This document shows, piece after piece, positions 1 through 8,481 of a DNA stretch of 24,791 nucleotides. Numbering within the stretch: the first letter of the stretch is position 1; the number at the start of each line of letters is the position of its first letter. Origin of the DNA: GCA-002282575 sp964493995 (GTDB lineage Bacteria; Pseudomonadota; Gammaproteobacteria; Thiomicrospirales; Thiomicrospiraceae). Location: contig CAZBQD010000030.1 in assembly GCA_964493995.1 (NCBI GenBank), positions 1 to 24,791 of the forward strand, given 5' to 3'. The notes beneath the pieces are model-generated. The model was given only the letters and a program-made list of their open reading frames with translations, made no database searches and was not told the DNA's origin. A program made the translations under genes and the position numbers.

Positions 1-356
1 ATCAGCTTGCCTTGGCGAATTTGTTGGCGCAATCAACCGTGTTGATGTTAGGAGACGCTGCTTTAGCCACGCCACCTAGTGATGCACACAAACATTATGC
101 CGGTAATCAGCCCAGCAATACGATTTTGCTGGATCAGCTCGATGCCAGCACCTTAGGGGCGCTGATTGCTTTATACGAACATCAAACCTTTGTTGAAGCT
201 ATGCTCTGGAATATCAATCCTTTCGACCAATGGGGCGTAGAACTCGGTAAACAAATTGCGGTGCAAACCCTGCAAGCCTTACAAAGTGGTGACACAAGAG
301 AGTTAGATAGCGCTAGCCAAGCGATTATTAAATACTGCCAAGGAAGTATGTCATGA
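1..356 (+). CDS. pgi: Glucose-6-phosphate isomerase, C-terminal part (5' end outside window)
   Basis: This is the last ~118 codons of phosphoglucose isomerase, which interconverts glucose-6-phosphate and fructose-6-phosphate in the cytoplasm and so feeds sugar-nucleotide synthesis. The reading frame is open from the window edge (frame of base 3), so the gene begins upstream; the TTG at 12 is internal and not a start. Diagnostic family signatures are visible: a Q-x-x-N-T/S-I-L-L stretch, then L-G-A-L-I-A-L-Y-E-H, then F-D-Q-W-G-V-E-L-G-K, which is the classic C-terminal PGI signature. The C-terminus is of normal length after that signature. The stop (354-356) overlaps the ATG of the next gene in an ATGA. 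In Acinetobacter-type capsule loci gpi sits beside ugd, so this placement fits a polysaccharide locus. Identification is very secure. Confidence 0.95.
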   Translation, partial: QLALANLLAQSTVLMLGDAALATPPSDAHKHYAGNQPSNTILLDQLDASTLGALIALYEHQTFVEAMLWNINPFDQWGVELGKQIAVQTLQALQSGDTRELDSASQAIIKYCQGSMS

Positions 357-1636
357 ACCTGATTGTTTACGGTCACGACTATCCTGCTTTAGTCACCGCA
401 GCGAGTTTAGCCAGTCACGGCAATCGTGTCGATATTTACCCGATTGATGCGCCCGAAGCATGGCAGTGGCAAGAAACAGCCAGCAAACAAAGCGGTTTGC
501 AATCGCTGGTGCAACAACAGATCGAAGCGGGAAACTTGCATTTCTTAGTCAGTTTGCAATGCCCCTGTATCGATAAAGCGCACATTCATATTCTCAGCGT
601 GCAAAGTGCGCAGCTGGAATTGGCCGAACAGCTGGTTGCTCAGCTGATTCCCCGGTTAGCACCACAAAGCCTGTTGGTCATTCAAACCCTACAAGGTGTA
701 GGACGCGCAGCCTACTATCAATCGAGTGTCGAAGCGCAGCAGGTTGAAGCCGCTGTGGTGGTGTGGCCAGAGTTTATGTCCGAAGGCAGTGCCATAGCTC
801 AGTTCTCCCGTCCAGATCGAATTATTATTGGTGCTACCCAATCTTGGGCGATTGAAATTATGCGAGATTTGTTGCGCCCCTATAATCGTGTGCGCGATAT
901 GATGCTGATTATGCAGCCAGCGGCCGCCGAATTAACCAAGTACGCCATTAACAGTCTATTAGCATTGCGCGTTTCGGCGATGAATGAATTTGCTAATTTG
1001 GCCGAAAAAATTGGTGTCGATATAGAACAGGTGCGTCAAGGTATCGGCACCGACCCTCGTATTGGTTTCAATTATTTGTATCCTGGTGCTGGTTTTGGTG
1101 GTCCTAACTTTATGGCCGACTTGCAAGCGATGGTGCAGACCTTTCAGGCTTATGGTCAATCGCCGAGATTATTGCCTGCGGCACTTGCTGTCAATCAAGA
1201 TCAGCAGGAAATTTTATTCAGCAAGCTGTGGCAGTACTACCATGGTCAGTTAGTGGGCAAACAAGTCACTTTATGGGGTGCTTCATACAAGCCAGATACC
1301 GCCACCATTGAGCAGGCTTCTAGTTTGCGGCTGATTGATGCCTTGTTAGCGCAAGGCGTGAGTGTACGCATACACGATCCTAAAGCACTCGCCGCCATTG
1401 CCCAACGCTATACGAATCATCCCTTGGTAAGCTGTTACCAAGACCAGTACCTTGCCTGTCAAGAAAGCGATGCGTTGCTGCTAATGACCGAGTGGAAAGT
1501 CTATTGGAATCCTGATTTTGATCGACTTAAAGCCGCATTGAAAACCCCTTTAGTGTTTGATGGTCGCAATATTTACGACCCCGAAGTTATGTGTCATCAA
1601 GGCTTTATTTATCAAGGGGTAGGGCGCTGCAAATAA
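353..1636 (+). CDS. UDP-glucose/GDP-mannose dehydrogenase family protein, diverged, probably catalytically altered
   Basis: 427 residues with the full three-domain layout of UDP-glucose 6-dehydrogenase: N-terminal Rossmann domain (about 1-180), central helical domain (about 190-285) and C-terminal UDP-binding domain (about 300-420, with a TEW motif and a DGRNIYDP motif). The family normally makes UDP-glucuronate with two NAD+. Kept features are the PEF-x-x-EGSAI segment (E140, E144), K196 and N200 in the TKYAIN segment, and D256. Striking losses are visible: the nucleotide-binding loop reads G-H-D-Y-P-A-L (residues 7-13) instead of G-x-G-Y-V-G-L, the VPTP motif is absent, and the GG-S-C-F-P-K-D active-site motif reads GG-P-N-F-M-A-D, so the catalytic cysteine is Asn252. 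The codons were checked in the DNA. The frame is intact and translationally coupled to pgi. Family membership is certain; dehydrogenase activity is doubtful, and it may be a pseudoenzyme or have a changed reaction. Confidence 0.88.
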   Translation: MNLIVYGHDYPALVTAASLASHGNRVDIYPIDAPEAWQWQETASKQSGLQSLVQQQIEAGNLHFLVSLQCPCIDKAHIHILSVQSAQLELAEQLVAQLIPRLAPQSLLVIQTLQGVGRAAYYQSSVEAQQVEAAVVVWPEFMSEGSAIAQFSRPDRIIIGATQSWAIEIMRDLLRPYNRVRDMMLIMQPAAAELTKYAINSLLALRVSAMNEFANLAEKIGVDIEQVRQGIGTDPRIGFNYLYPGAGFGGPNFMADLQAMVQTFQAYGQSPRLLPAALAVNQDQQEILFSKLWQYYHGQLVGKQVTLWGASYKPDTATIEQASSLRLIDALLAQGVSVRIHDPKALAAIAQRYTNHPLVSCYQDQYLACQESDALLLMTEWKVYWNPDFDRLKAALKTPLVFDGRNIYDPEVMCHQGFIYQGVGRCK

Positions 1637-1706
1637 GCATGATTATGCGGTTTTGATATGGAGTTTATCTTGTTGCATTTGATGTGCGTCAGCTGTTAAT
1701 TTATTG

Positions 1707-3050
1707 ATGTGTAAAAAGAATCTAGTAGCTAATATTGCTGGCGTAGCTCTTCCGACTCTTGCGGCTTTGTTAGCTATTCCAAAGCTAATCGATATATTAG
1801 GGTTAGAACGTTTTGGTTTGCTTAGCTTAGGATGGATGTTGGTTGGTTTTTGGGGGTTGCTAGATTTTGGCTTGGCTCGAGCCATTACGCATGCGGTGTC
1901 GTCAGAATCGAATCATCGCACCACAGCATTTAAACATGCATTATCGAATCGATTAGCACTGCTCATGTGTTCACTTGGTGTGCTGTGGGCTGTTGTGCTT
2001 GCTTTGGCAGCGCCTTGGCTTGCTACTAAGGCATTATCTGTGCCGTTGAATTTGCAACAAGAAGTACTCCATGCTTGTTACTGGATGGCGTTACAAGTAC
2101 CAATCATGTTGTTTGTGAATGCAAGACTGGCGGTGTTAGAAGGTCAACATCGTTTTGTCAAAACAAACTTTCTGAAAGTACCTTTTGGCATGGCCATGTT
2201 TTTACTTCCTTTGGGAGTTTCTTTTTTTTCAGTCGATATGGGGCATATCTTTGCAGCTTTGTTCGGCCTGAGAGTGCTCTTTGCGTTGTCTTTATTCTGG
2301 GGCGTTTGGTCCAAAACTCATTCAACTTATCCTTTAACTTGGCAAGAAACCAAGTCATCATTAGTGTTTAGCGGTTGGCTGGCTGTTTCGAATGTGGTTG
2401 GTCCGATGCTCACCTATTTCGACCGTTTTTATATTAGTGCCTTTTTAGGCTTAACCGCCGTTGCTTATTACACCATCCCTTATGATTTACTGATGCGTTT
2501 TTTAGTGTTACCAATCGCAATCATGGGGGTTGTTTTTCCGTTACTAACGCAAAGTTTATCTAAACAGGCTTATGATGGGGTCGAGCAAGCACTTTCTAAA
2601 TCTTTGAATTGGCTGTTATGGCTTTGGTTGCCTGTATTAAGCATCGCTATGATTTTTGCTAAACCCTTGCTTACACTTTGGTTGGGTGATGATACAGCCA
2701 TACAGATATGGCAAATTGCACAGGTATTTTTAGTTGGTGTTTTCATCAACGGACTTGCGATGATTTTGTATAATCTGTTGCAAGCTAAAGGTAGAACGGA
2801 TTTAACGGCTAAATTTCATTTGTTAGAGTTGCCGATTTATGCGGCTGTTTTTGTCGTGGCGATTGCGCAGTGGCAATTGTTGGGTGCCGCCTTAGCTTGG
2901 GCGTTACGAGCTTGGCTCGATTTTATGCTATTGTGGTGGGGATCGCGCAGAGTATTTTCGGTTGCTTTTGTTGCGGTTAAAAAAATTATGTTTGTAAAAA
3001 TAGTGGTAGTGGTGTTTATGTTGTTATGGATAGGGTACCAATGGAATTAA
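1707..3050 (+). CDS. wzx: Wzx-like polysaccharide flippase (MATE/MOP superfamily)
   Basis: About 447 residues of almost entirely hydrophobic sequence with roughly 12-14 predicted membrane helices, as in O-antigen/exopolysaccharide flippases that move undecaprenyl-diphosphate-linked repeat units from the cytoplasmic to the periplasmic face. The N-terminal region, with P-T-L-x-A-L-L-A-I-P-K-L-I, then G-L-E-R-F-G-L-L-S-L-G and L-L-D-F-G-L-A-R-A, is the typical opening of this family. I take the ATG at 1707 as start (a TTG lies just before it at 1704); no good Shine-Dalgarno is visible for either. A 67-base gap separates it from the ugd-like gene and holds no convincing promoter. The end overlaps the methyltransferase gene. 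This gene and the next four are more AT-rich than pgi/ugd and rfbBACD, as is usual for the variable core of surface-glycan loci. The sugar substrate cannot be told. Confidence 0.85.
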   Translation: MCKKNLVANIAGVALPTLAALLAIPKLIDILGLERFGLLSLGWMLVGFWGLLDFGLARAITHAVSSESNHRTTAFKHALSNRLALLMCSLGVLWAVVLALAAPWLATKALSVPLNLQQEVLHACYWMALQVPIMLFVNARLAVLEGQHRFVKTNFLKVPFGMAMFLLPLGVSFFSVDMGHIFAALFGLRVLFALSLFWGVWSKTHSTYPLTWQETKSSLVFSGWLAVSNVVGPMLTYFDRFYISAFLGLTAVAYYTIPYDLLMRFLVLPIAIMGVVFPLLTQSLSKQAYDGVEQALSKSLNWLLWLWLPVLSIAMIFAKPLLTLWLGDDTAIQIWQIAQVFLVGVFINGLAMILYNLLQAKGRTDLTAKFHLLELPIYAAVFVVAIAQWQLLGAALAWALRAWLDFMLLWWGSRRVFSVAFVAVKKIMFVKIVVVVFMLLWIGYQWN

Positions 3051-4075
3051 AACCTTGGCCAGAAGGTGGATTAGAAACGGTTCATCAATGCCCCGCATGT
3101 GGCGCTTTAGATTCTGAAATGATTTATCCTGCGTTGGAAGATAAGGTGTTTGGATCGGGTTATGAGGGTTTGCCCATGGTGCGCTGTGCCGCTTGCGGTT
3201 CCACCTATCTGCAAATCAGACCCAATGAGCAAACCATTGGCTTAGCTTATCAAACGTATTACACGCATGAACAGAGTGATGGCGATGTGACGCAACTATC
3301 ACAGCTAAGGCAGTTTATGCGTGCAATGATGAATAGTTATCGCAATCGTCAGTTTGGTTTAGTCTTAACGCCCAGTAATGCTTTCGGTTTTTGGCTGGTT
3401 TCACTATTGCCTTGGTTATCAAAGGGGCTGATCAATGAAATGCGCTCTTTGCCTAAACCCCAGCCAGGCCAGCGGTTGTTAGATGTCGGTTGCGGTAATG
3501 GTAAGTTTTTGGTAATGGCTAAAGCTATGGGTTGGGATGTGGTCGGTGTCGATTTTGATGAATTGGCCGTTAATGCCGCGCGTAAAGCGGGGTTAACAGT
3601 TGTACATGGAGATGTTTTTTCTATTGTAGACTATGAAAGTTTTGATTACATCACCAGCTCACATGTGATTGAGCACGTGCACCATCCTAAAGATTTTTTA
3701 AATCATATTTATGCCTTATTAAAACCAAGTGGCAAATTATGGATTGAAACACCTAATATTCAAAGTTATGGTCATGAAATCTTCAAAGATAGTTGGCGTG
3801 GTCTAGAGGCGCCAAGACATTTGGTTTTGTTTAGTAATGCTGCATTGAGTAATTTGTTGTCTCAGGTCGGTTTTCAAAATCTTCAGGTGCCCGCGGTGAA
3901 TCTCTTGCAAGTGCCATTTATTGTTGCATCAAGTCAAGCCATTCAAACTCAGGGTAACGCAGCGAAAGCTAGTTTTTTTCAGGGGTTTTCATGGCGTTCA
4001 TTTTGGCTAATGGTTAAAGAAAGCGATAACGTAAATAAACGAGAATATATTACTTTGCTGGCTCAAAAAGTATGA
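3041..4075 (+). CDS. Class I SAM-dependent methyltransferase with N-terminal zinc ribbon
   Basis: 344 residues from the ATG at 3041, which follows an AGGG at 3033-3036; an upstream in-frame ATG at 3026 would add five residues. The N-terminus holds two CxxC pairs (C17/C20 and C49/C52) forming a probable zinc ribbon. It is followed by a Methyltransf_23-type Rossmann fold with SAM motif I L-L-D-V-G-C-G-N-G (about 146-154), an acidic V-D-F-D at the end of strand 2, and a HVIEHVHHP segment typical of these enzymes. A W-x-G-L-E-A-P-R-H-L motif after the fold is common in methyltransferases of surface-glycan clusters. It overlaps wzx by ten bases and the following glycosyltransferase by an ATGA. It probably methylates a sugar or glycan end in the cytoplasm; this is inference from context, and the acceptor is unknown. 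Confidence 0.82.
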   Translation: MELKPWPEGGLETVHQCPACGALDSEMIYPALEDKVFGSGYEGLPMVRCAACGSTYLQIRPNEQTIGLAYQTYYTHEQSDGDVTQLSQLRQFMRAMMNSYRNRQFGLVLTPSNAFGFWLVSLLPWLSKGLINEMRSLPKPQPGQRLLDVGCGNGKFLVMAKAMGWDVVGVDFDELAVNAARKAGLTVVHGDVFSIVDYESFDYITSSHVIEHVHHPKDFLNHIYALLKPSGKLWIETPNIQSYGHEIFKDSWRGLEAPRHLVLFSNAALSNLLSQVGFQNLQVPAVNLLQVPFIVASSQAIQTQGNAAKASFFQGFSWRSFWLMVKESDNVNKREYITLLAQKV

Positions 4076-4986
4076 AATATATCATAGCTGTTATCGTTAC
4101 CTACCACCCTAATGAACAAGTGCTACAACAGCAACTAGATGCCTTGTTGCCACAAGTAAATGGAGTTGTGATTGTTGATAATGCTTCAACTGAAAAAAAA
4201 CGCGAGTGGTTACGCGATTTATCTCTATCGAATGATGCCATTCATCTTATAGAGTTGGTTGAAAATCTAGGTATTGCTAAAGCTCAAAATGACGGCATTA
4301 TCTGGGCCAAGACTCAAGCTGCTCATTTTGTCTTATTAATGGATCAAGATAGTCAGCCAGCTTCCGATATGGTAAGTTTATTATTTTCAGCCTATGAAAA
4401 CCTAGTTTCTTTGGGTAAGCAAGTATCGGCCATTGGTCCCAAATTTATAGATATAGATTCTGGAAAGGTTTCTCAACACGTTAGATTTGGTAAATTAAGT
4501 GTGGCTCGAGTTGATTGTGATGGTGATCAGCAGACAATACCAGTTGATTTTTTAATTGCATCTGGATCTTTAATTTCGATAAACGTATTAGATCAAGTCG
4601 GTTTGATGGATGAAAGTTTATTCATCGATCATGTGGATACAGAGTGGATATTGCGTGCTCAATCTAAAGGTTATATGGCTTTTGGTCATTGTCGGGCACT
4701 AATGTTACATTCATTGGGTGAGCATAGAATTCGCTTTTGGTTGGGGCGTTGGAGAGATATCCCTATTCATAAACCATTTCGCTATTATTATATTTTTAGA
4801 AACTCTATTGTATTACATAAACGTGATTACATGGGTTGGCATTGGAAATGGGTTGACCTTATTCGATTGTTACAAGTCACTGTGTTTATGGGTATTGTTG
4901 CTAACGAGCGACGTAAAAAAATGAAAATGATTTGGAAAGGCATTATTGCGGGTATTCGTGGTGAAACAGGGAAGATGCCCAATTGA
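4072..4986 (+). CDS. Family 2 glycosyltransferase, rhamnosyltransferase-like
   Basis: 304 residues. The GT-A fold is clear: N-terminal A-V-I-V-T-Y-H-P nucleotide-binding strand, V-D-N-A-S acidic motif, N-L-G-I-A-K-A-Q-N helix start, a metal-binding M-D-Q-D-S motif (about residues 91-95) in place of a plain DxD, a D-E-S-L-F-I-D-H-V-D-T-E-W acceptor/base segment, and a basic C-terminal tail probably lying against the membrane. The DQDS form and overall length match the dTDP-rhamnosyltransferase group of GT2, and rfbBACD downstream supplies that donor. The start ATG at 4072 overlaps the methyltransferase stop; the stop overlaps the next start. It would add a sugar, probably L-rhamnose, to the lipid-linked repeat unit at the inner membrane. 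The linkage is not predictable. Confidence 0.87.
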   Translation: MKYIIAVIVTYHPNEQVLQQQLDALLPQVNGVVIVDNASTEKKREWLRDLSLSNDAIHLIELVENLGIAKAQNDGIIWAKTQAAHFVLLMDQDSQPASDMVSLLFSAYENLVSLGKQVSAIGPKFIDIDSGKVSQHVRFGKLSVARVDCDGDQQTIPVDFLIASGSLISINVLDQVGLMDESLFIDHVDTEWILRAQSKGYMAFGHCRALMLHSLGEHRIRFWLGRWRDIPIHKPFRYYYIFRNSIVLHKRDYMGWHWKWVDLIRLLQVTVFMGIVANERRKKMKMIWKGIIAGIRGETGKMPN

Positions 4987-5900
4987 TGAAAGTAGCGATT
5001 ATTGTTCCTACCTATAATGCTGGAAATTTATGGCAAGACTGGCTTATAACTATGGGGCGTCAGCAGGGGATTACACCCAATCAAGTATTGGTGATCGATT
5101 CTTCATCTAATGACCAAACGGTTGTTTTGGCACAACAAGCTGGGTTTCAAACTCATATTATTGGTAAAAAAGAGTTTAATCATGGTGGTACACGTCAACT
5201 AGCTGTTTCCTTATTGCCGCTAGATACGGATGTTGTGGTCTTCTTAACGCAAGATGCACTCTTAGCAACGTATGATGCTATTCAAAAGTTAGTTGCAGTA
5301 TTTGAAGATGAGCAGGTTGGCTGTGCTTATGGTCGTCAGTTGCCACATGAGGATGCGACTGTGTTAGCAGCTCATGCCCGTTTGTTTAATTATGGCGAAC
5401 AATCTAATATTAAAACCTCGGCAGATATTCCTTTTTATGGTATCAAAACAGCTTTTTTATCCAACTCTTTCGCGGCCTATCGAGTGTCAGCGTTAAAAGA
5501 AGTGGGTGGTTTTCCCAATAATCTCATTTTAGCCGAAGATATGATCGTAGCAGCTAAAATGTTACAGTCGCGTTATGCGGTTGCTTATGTTGCTGATGCT
5601 TGTGTTTATCACTCTCACAACTATTCTCCTTGGCAAGAGTTTAAGCGCTATTTCGATATTGGTGTATTACATGCTAGGGAGGCTTGGTTGTTAGCACAAT
5701 TGGGTAGGCCAATGGGTGAAGGAAAACGTTTTGTATTGTCTGAATGGTGCTATGTGGCCAAGAATGCGCCTTGGTTGTGGCCTTTGTCTGTGCTGAATAC
5801 TGCCATGAAATGGTTGGGTTATAGTCTCGGTAAGCAAGAGCATCGGTTATCTTCATCAATTAAACGACACCTTAGTATGGTTAAGGGCTATTGGCAATGA
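4986..5900 (+). CDS. Family 2 glycosyltransferase, second rhamnosyltransferase-like enzyme
   Basis: 304 residues from the ATG at 4986, whose A is the last base of the preceding TGA; a TTG at 4983 is the only near alternative. GT-A features are I-I-V-P-T-Y-N-A-G, V-I-D-S-S-S-N-D-Q-T, the F-N-H-G-G-T-R motif and L-T-Q-D-A. This combination, with HGGTR and TQDA replacing the common DxD context, marks rhamnosyltransferases of RfbN type. An A-E-D-M segment further on supplies the likely catalytic base, followed by a H-S-H-N-Y-S-P-W stretch often seen in this subgroup. It is closely coupled to both neighbours, so it very probably works on the same repeat unit as the preceding glycosyltransferase. 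Rhamnose as donor is inference from motif similarity plus the rfb genes. Confidence 0.87.
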   Translation: MKVAIIVPTYNAGNLWQDWLITMGRQQGITPNQVLVIDSSSNDQTVVLAQQAGFQTHIIGKKEFNHGGTRQLAVSLLPLDTDVVVFLTQDALLATYDAIQKLVAVFEDEQVGCAYGRQLPHEDATVLAAHARLFNYGEQSNIKTSADIPFYGIKTAFLSNSFAAYRVSALKEVGGFPNNLILAEDMIVAAKMLQSRYAVAYVADACVYHSHNYSPWQEFKRYFDIGVLHAREAWLLAQLGRPMGEGKRFVLSEWCYVAKNAPWLWPLSVLNTAMKWLGYSLGKQEHRLSSSIKRHLSMVKGYWQ

Positions 5901-7267
5901 ATTTAATTGTTGTTTTAATTGATTTGGCAACGGTATTGTTGGCAGGCGTTAGTGCTTGGTGGATGGTGTCTCCTTATGCAGCTGATGCGGCGACTTATGG
6001 TTTGTTAGTATTGTTGGCTGGTTTTTCTTTGATTCCGGTGTTGTCTTTGTCGGGGTTGTATCAATCCTTCAGAGCGCAAACGGTTGTCAGTTGGTTGTCA
6101 ACCTTAACCGTTGCTTGGTTTACGTTGGCCAGTGCTGTATTGTTGTGTTTGTGGGCATTTAAGCTTTCCGAAGACTTTTCGCGTCTTTGGTTAGGGACTT
6201 GGTTATTGTTGGGCTGGTTTTTTGCCATATGTTGGCGCTTAATTGCTTATGGATTATTGCAACGTTTGCGTGCCATGGGTTATGACCGTAAACATATTGT
6301 GATTGTGGGTGCTGGTCGCTTAGGGCAGGATTTGCTGTCTACCATTAACGCTTCTCCTTGGGCAGGTTACGAAGTGGTGACTTTTTTTGATGACAATCCC
6401 CAAAAGCAATACAAGCGTATACTAGATGTGCCAGTACTGCCTGCAGAAGAGCTGCAAGGATGGTTACAAAATCAGCAAATTGACGAAGTTTGGTTTGCCT
6501 TGCCCTTGCGAGCAGAGCAAAGATTGCATGAGTTATTACATGCATTACGTCACAGCATGGTTAATATTCGATATGTTCCTAACTTAACGAGTTTGCGTTT
6601 GCTTAACCATGCGCCACGTGAAGTTTTGGGTTTTAGTATGTTGGATTTTTCCATGAGCCCGATGAGTGAGCCGATGCATCGAGCGGTTAAGTGGCTAGAA
6701 GATAAAATCTTATCATTGTTTATACTGCTTATGATCAGTCCCTTACTCTTGGTGTTAGCGATTGGTGTTAAATTGTCTTCAGCAGGCCCAATTTTTTACC
6801 GACAGAAACGTCACGGCTGGAATGGAAAGTCTTTCGATGTGCTTAAATTTCGTAGTATGGTGGTTCATGCCGAACAGAATGGGCAGGTGACGCAAGCAAA
6901 GCGAGCCGATGCCCGCATTACGACTTTTGGAGCCTTCTTACGGCGGACGAGTTTGGATGAGTTGCCGCAGTTTTTTAATGTTCTTAAAGGGGATATGTCC
7001 ATTGTTGGACCACGTCCTCATGCGTTAGCACACAATGACTACTATAGCGAACAAATTGATGGCTATATGCTTCGTCATAAAATGAAGCCTGGTATTACAG
7101 GATGGGCGCAAGTTAACGGTTGGCGTGGTGAAACTGATACGCTTGATAAGATGCAAAAGCGCGTTGAATATGATTTATGGTATATCGAGCATTGGTCACT
7201 CTGGCTAGACATCAAAATCATCATCATGACCCTGTTTAAGGGGTTTGTGCATAAAAATGCACGTTAG
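5897..7267 (+). CDS. wcaJ: Undecaprenyl-phosphate sugar phosphotransferase (WcaJ-like initiating enzyme)
   Basis: 456 residues from the ATG at 5897, which overlaps the preceding stop in ATGA; a TTG at 5891 is possible but unlikely. Layout: four N-terminal membrane helices (about 1-110), a Rossmann-like CoA_binding_3 domain with I-V-G-A-G-R-L-G, a membrane re-entrant helix ending in S-S-A-G-P-I-F-Y-R-Q, and the catalytic bacterial sugar transferase domain with K-F-R-S-M, the S-L-D-E-L-P-Q Asp-Glu dyad, and G-P-R-P-H-A-L-A-H-N. The long closing segment, with KPGITGWAQVNGWRGETDT, is characteristic of the WcaJ (undecaprenyl-phosphate glucose-1-phosphate transferase) branch. It starts assembly by loading the first sugar phosphate onto the lipid carrier at the inner membrane. 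It ends the glycosyltransferase operon. The donor is probably UDP-glucose, though galactose-type relatives cannot be excluded. Confidence 0.9.
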   Translation: MNLIVVLIDLATVLLAGVSAWWMVSPYAADAATYGLLVLLAGFSLIPVLSLSGLYQSFRAQTVVSWLSTLTVAWFTLASAVLLCLWAFKLSEDFSRLWLGTWLLLGWFFAICWRLIAYGLLQRLRAMGYDRKHIVIVGAGRLGQDLLSTINASPWAGYEVVTFFDDNPQKQYKRILDVPVLPAEELQGWLQNQQIDEVWFALPLRAEQRLHELLHALRHSMVNIRYVPNLTSLRLLNHAPREVLGFSMLDFSMSPMSEPMHRAVKWLEDKILSLFILLMISPLLLVLAIGVKLSSAGPIFYRQKRHGWNGKSFDVLKFRSMVVHAEQNGQVTQAKRADARITTFGAFLRRTSLDELPQFFNVLKGDMSIVGPRPHALAHNDYYSEQIDGYMLRHKMKPGITGWAQVNGWRGETDTLDKMQKRVEYDLWYIEHWSLWLDIKIIIMTLFKGFVHKNAR

Positions 7268-7281
7268 CAGTAAGATAAAAT

Positions 7282-7310
7282 TTGAAGCAAAGTCATGAAT
7301 CGACTAAACT
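7282..7310 (+). promoter_or_regulatory. Possible sigma70-type promoter before rfbB
   Basis: The 74-base gap between the WcaJ-like gene and rfbB contains TTGAAG (7282-7287), a 17-base spacer and TAAACT (7305-7310), each four of six to consensus. Start of transcription would be near 7317, giving a short leader. Such matches are common by chance in AT-rich gaps. It is the only break in the otherwise overlapping + strand series after the gap before wzx. Confidence 0.3.
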
Positions 7311-7341
7311 AACCATCATAAGAAATAAAGATTAAGAAATT

Positions 7342-8481
7342 ATGAATAAGAAAATTTTGGTGACCGGTGGTGCTGGTTTTATTGGCAGTGCGGTGATTCG
7401 TCATCTCATTCAAGATACACAATACAGCGTCGTCAATGTCGATAAGCTGACTTATGCCGGCAATCTGATGTCGCTCGCATCAGTGAGTGACCATCCTCGT
7501 TATACTTTCGAGCAGGTGGATATTTGCGATGCTCCTGCATTAAAACGCGTTTTTAATGCCCATCAGCCCGATATTGTCATGCATCTGGCCGCTGAGTCTC
7601 ATGTCGATCGTTCTATTGACGGCCCTGGTGAGTTTATTCAAACCAATATCGTCGGCACTTATACCTTGCTAGAACAAGCACGTGCTTACTACGAGCAGTT
7701 ACCCTTTGAGCGTCGCGAAAGCTTCCGTTTTCACCATATCTCAACCGATGAAGTTTATGGCGATTTACCTCATCCTGATGAGGTGAGCGTTGAGGGGAAT
7801 ACACTTCCTCTATTCACCGAAACGACCGCTTATGCGCCTAGTTCGCCTTACTCTGCCAGTAAGGCCGCCTCCGATCATTTGGTGCGGGCATGGCAACGGA
7901 CTTATAAGTTACCTACCATAGTTACTAACTGTTCTAATAATTATGGTCCTTATCATTTTCCAGAAAAGTTGATTCCTTTGGTTATTCTTAATGCCTTGGC
8001 AGGTAAAGCCTTACCCGTTTATGGCAAAGGCAATCAAATTCGTGATTGGCTCTATGTCGAAGATCATGCGCGTGCTTTGGTGTTGGTTGCCACTCAAGGT
8101 CAGGTTGGCGAAACCTATAATATTGGCGGCCACAACGAAAAGCAAAACTTAGAAGTGGTCAAAACCATTTGCGCTATTTTGGAAGAACTCTCACCGAGTG
8201 AAGATAATCCCAATATCGATACCTACTCTTGTCAACCCGGTAATGCCGACAGCTACCTAGCGCTCATCAAATATGTGCAAGACCGTCCTGGTCACGACAT
8301 GCGCTACGCCATCGATGCTAGCAAAATCGAGCGAGAGCTGGGCTGGAAGCCGCAAGAAACCTTTGAATCGGGCATTCGCAAAACCGTTCAATGGTATCTC
8401 GACAATCAAGACTGGGTACAACAGGTGCAATCCGGCGACTATCAACAATGGATCAACAAAAATTATAAGGAACGCGCATAA
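7342..8481 (+). CDS. rfbB: dTDP-glucose 4,6-dehydratase
   Basis: 379 residues; converts dTDP-D-glucose to dTDP-4-keto-6-deoxy-D-glucose, the second step of dTDP-L-rhamnose synthesis, in the cytoplasm with tightly bound NAD+. Visible features are the G-G-A-G-F-I-G NAD loop (9-15), the T-D-E catalytic triplet (T135, D136, E137), the Y170-x-x-x-K174 pair of extended short-chain dehydrogenases, and the A-A-E-S-H-V-D-R-S and N-N-Y-G-P-Y-H-F-P-E-K substrate motifs. It is slightly longer than the usual 350-360 residues because of loop insertions, for example around 118-125 and near the P-S-E-D-N-P region. Its stop overlaps the rfbA start by one base (TAATG), and rfbA-rfbC-rfbD follow, so assignment to rhamnose rather than another deoxysugar is firm. 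Confidence 0.97.
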   Translation: MNKKILVTGGAGFIGSAVIRHLIQDTQYSVVNVDKLTYAGNLMSLASVSDHPRYTFEQVDICDAPALKRVFNAHQPDIVMHLAAESHVDRSIDGPGEFIQTNIVGTYTLLEQARAYYEQLPFERRESFRFHHISTDEVYGDLPHPDEVSVEGNTLPLFTETTAYAPSSPYSASKAASDHLVRAWQRTYKLPTIVTNCSNNYGPYHFPEKLIPLVILNALAGKALPVYGKGNQIRDWLYVEDHARALVLVATQGQVGETYNIGGHNEKQNLEVVKTICAILEELSPSEDNPNIDTYSCQPGNADSYLALIKYVQDRPGHDMRYAIDASKIERELGWKPQETFESGIRKTVQWYLDNQDWVQQVQSGDYQQWINKNYKERA

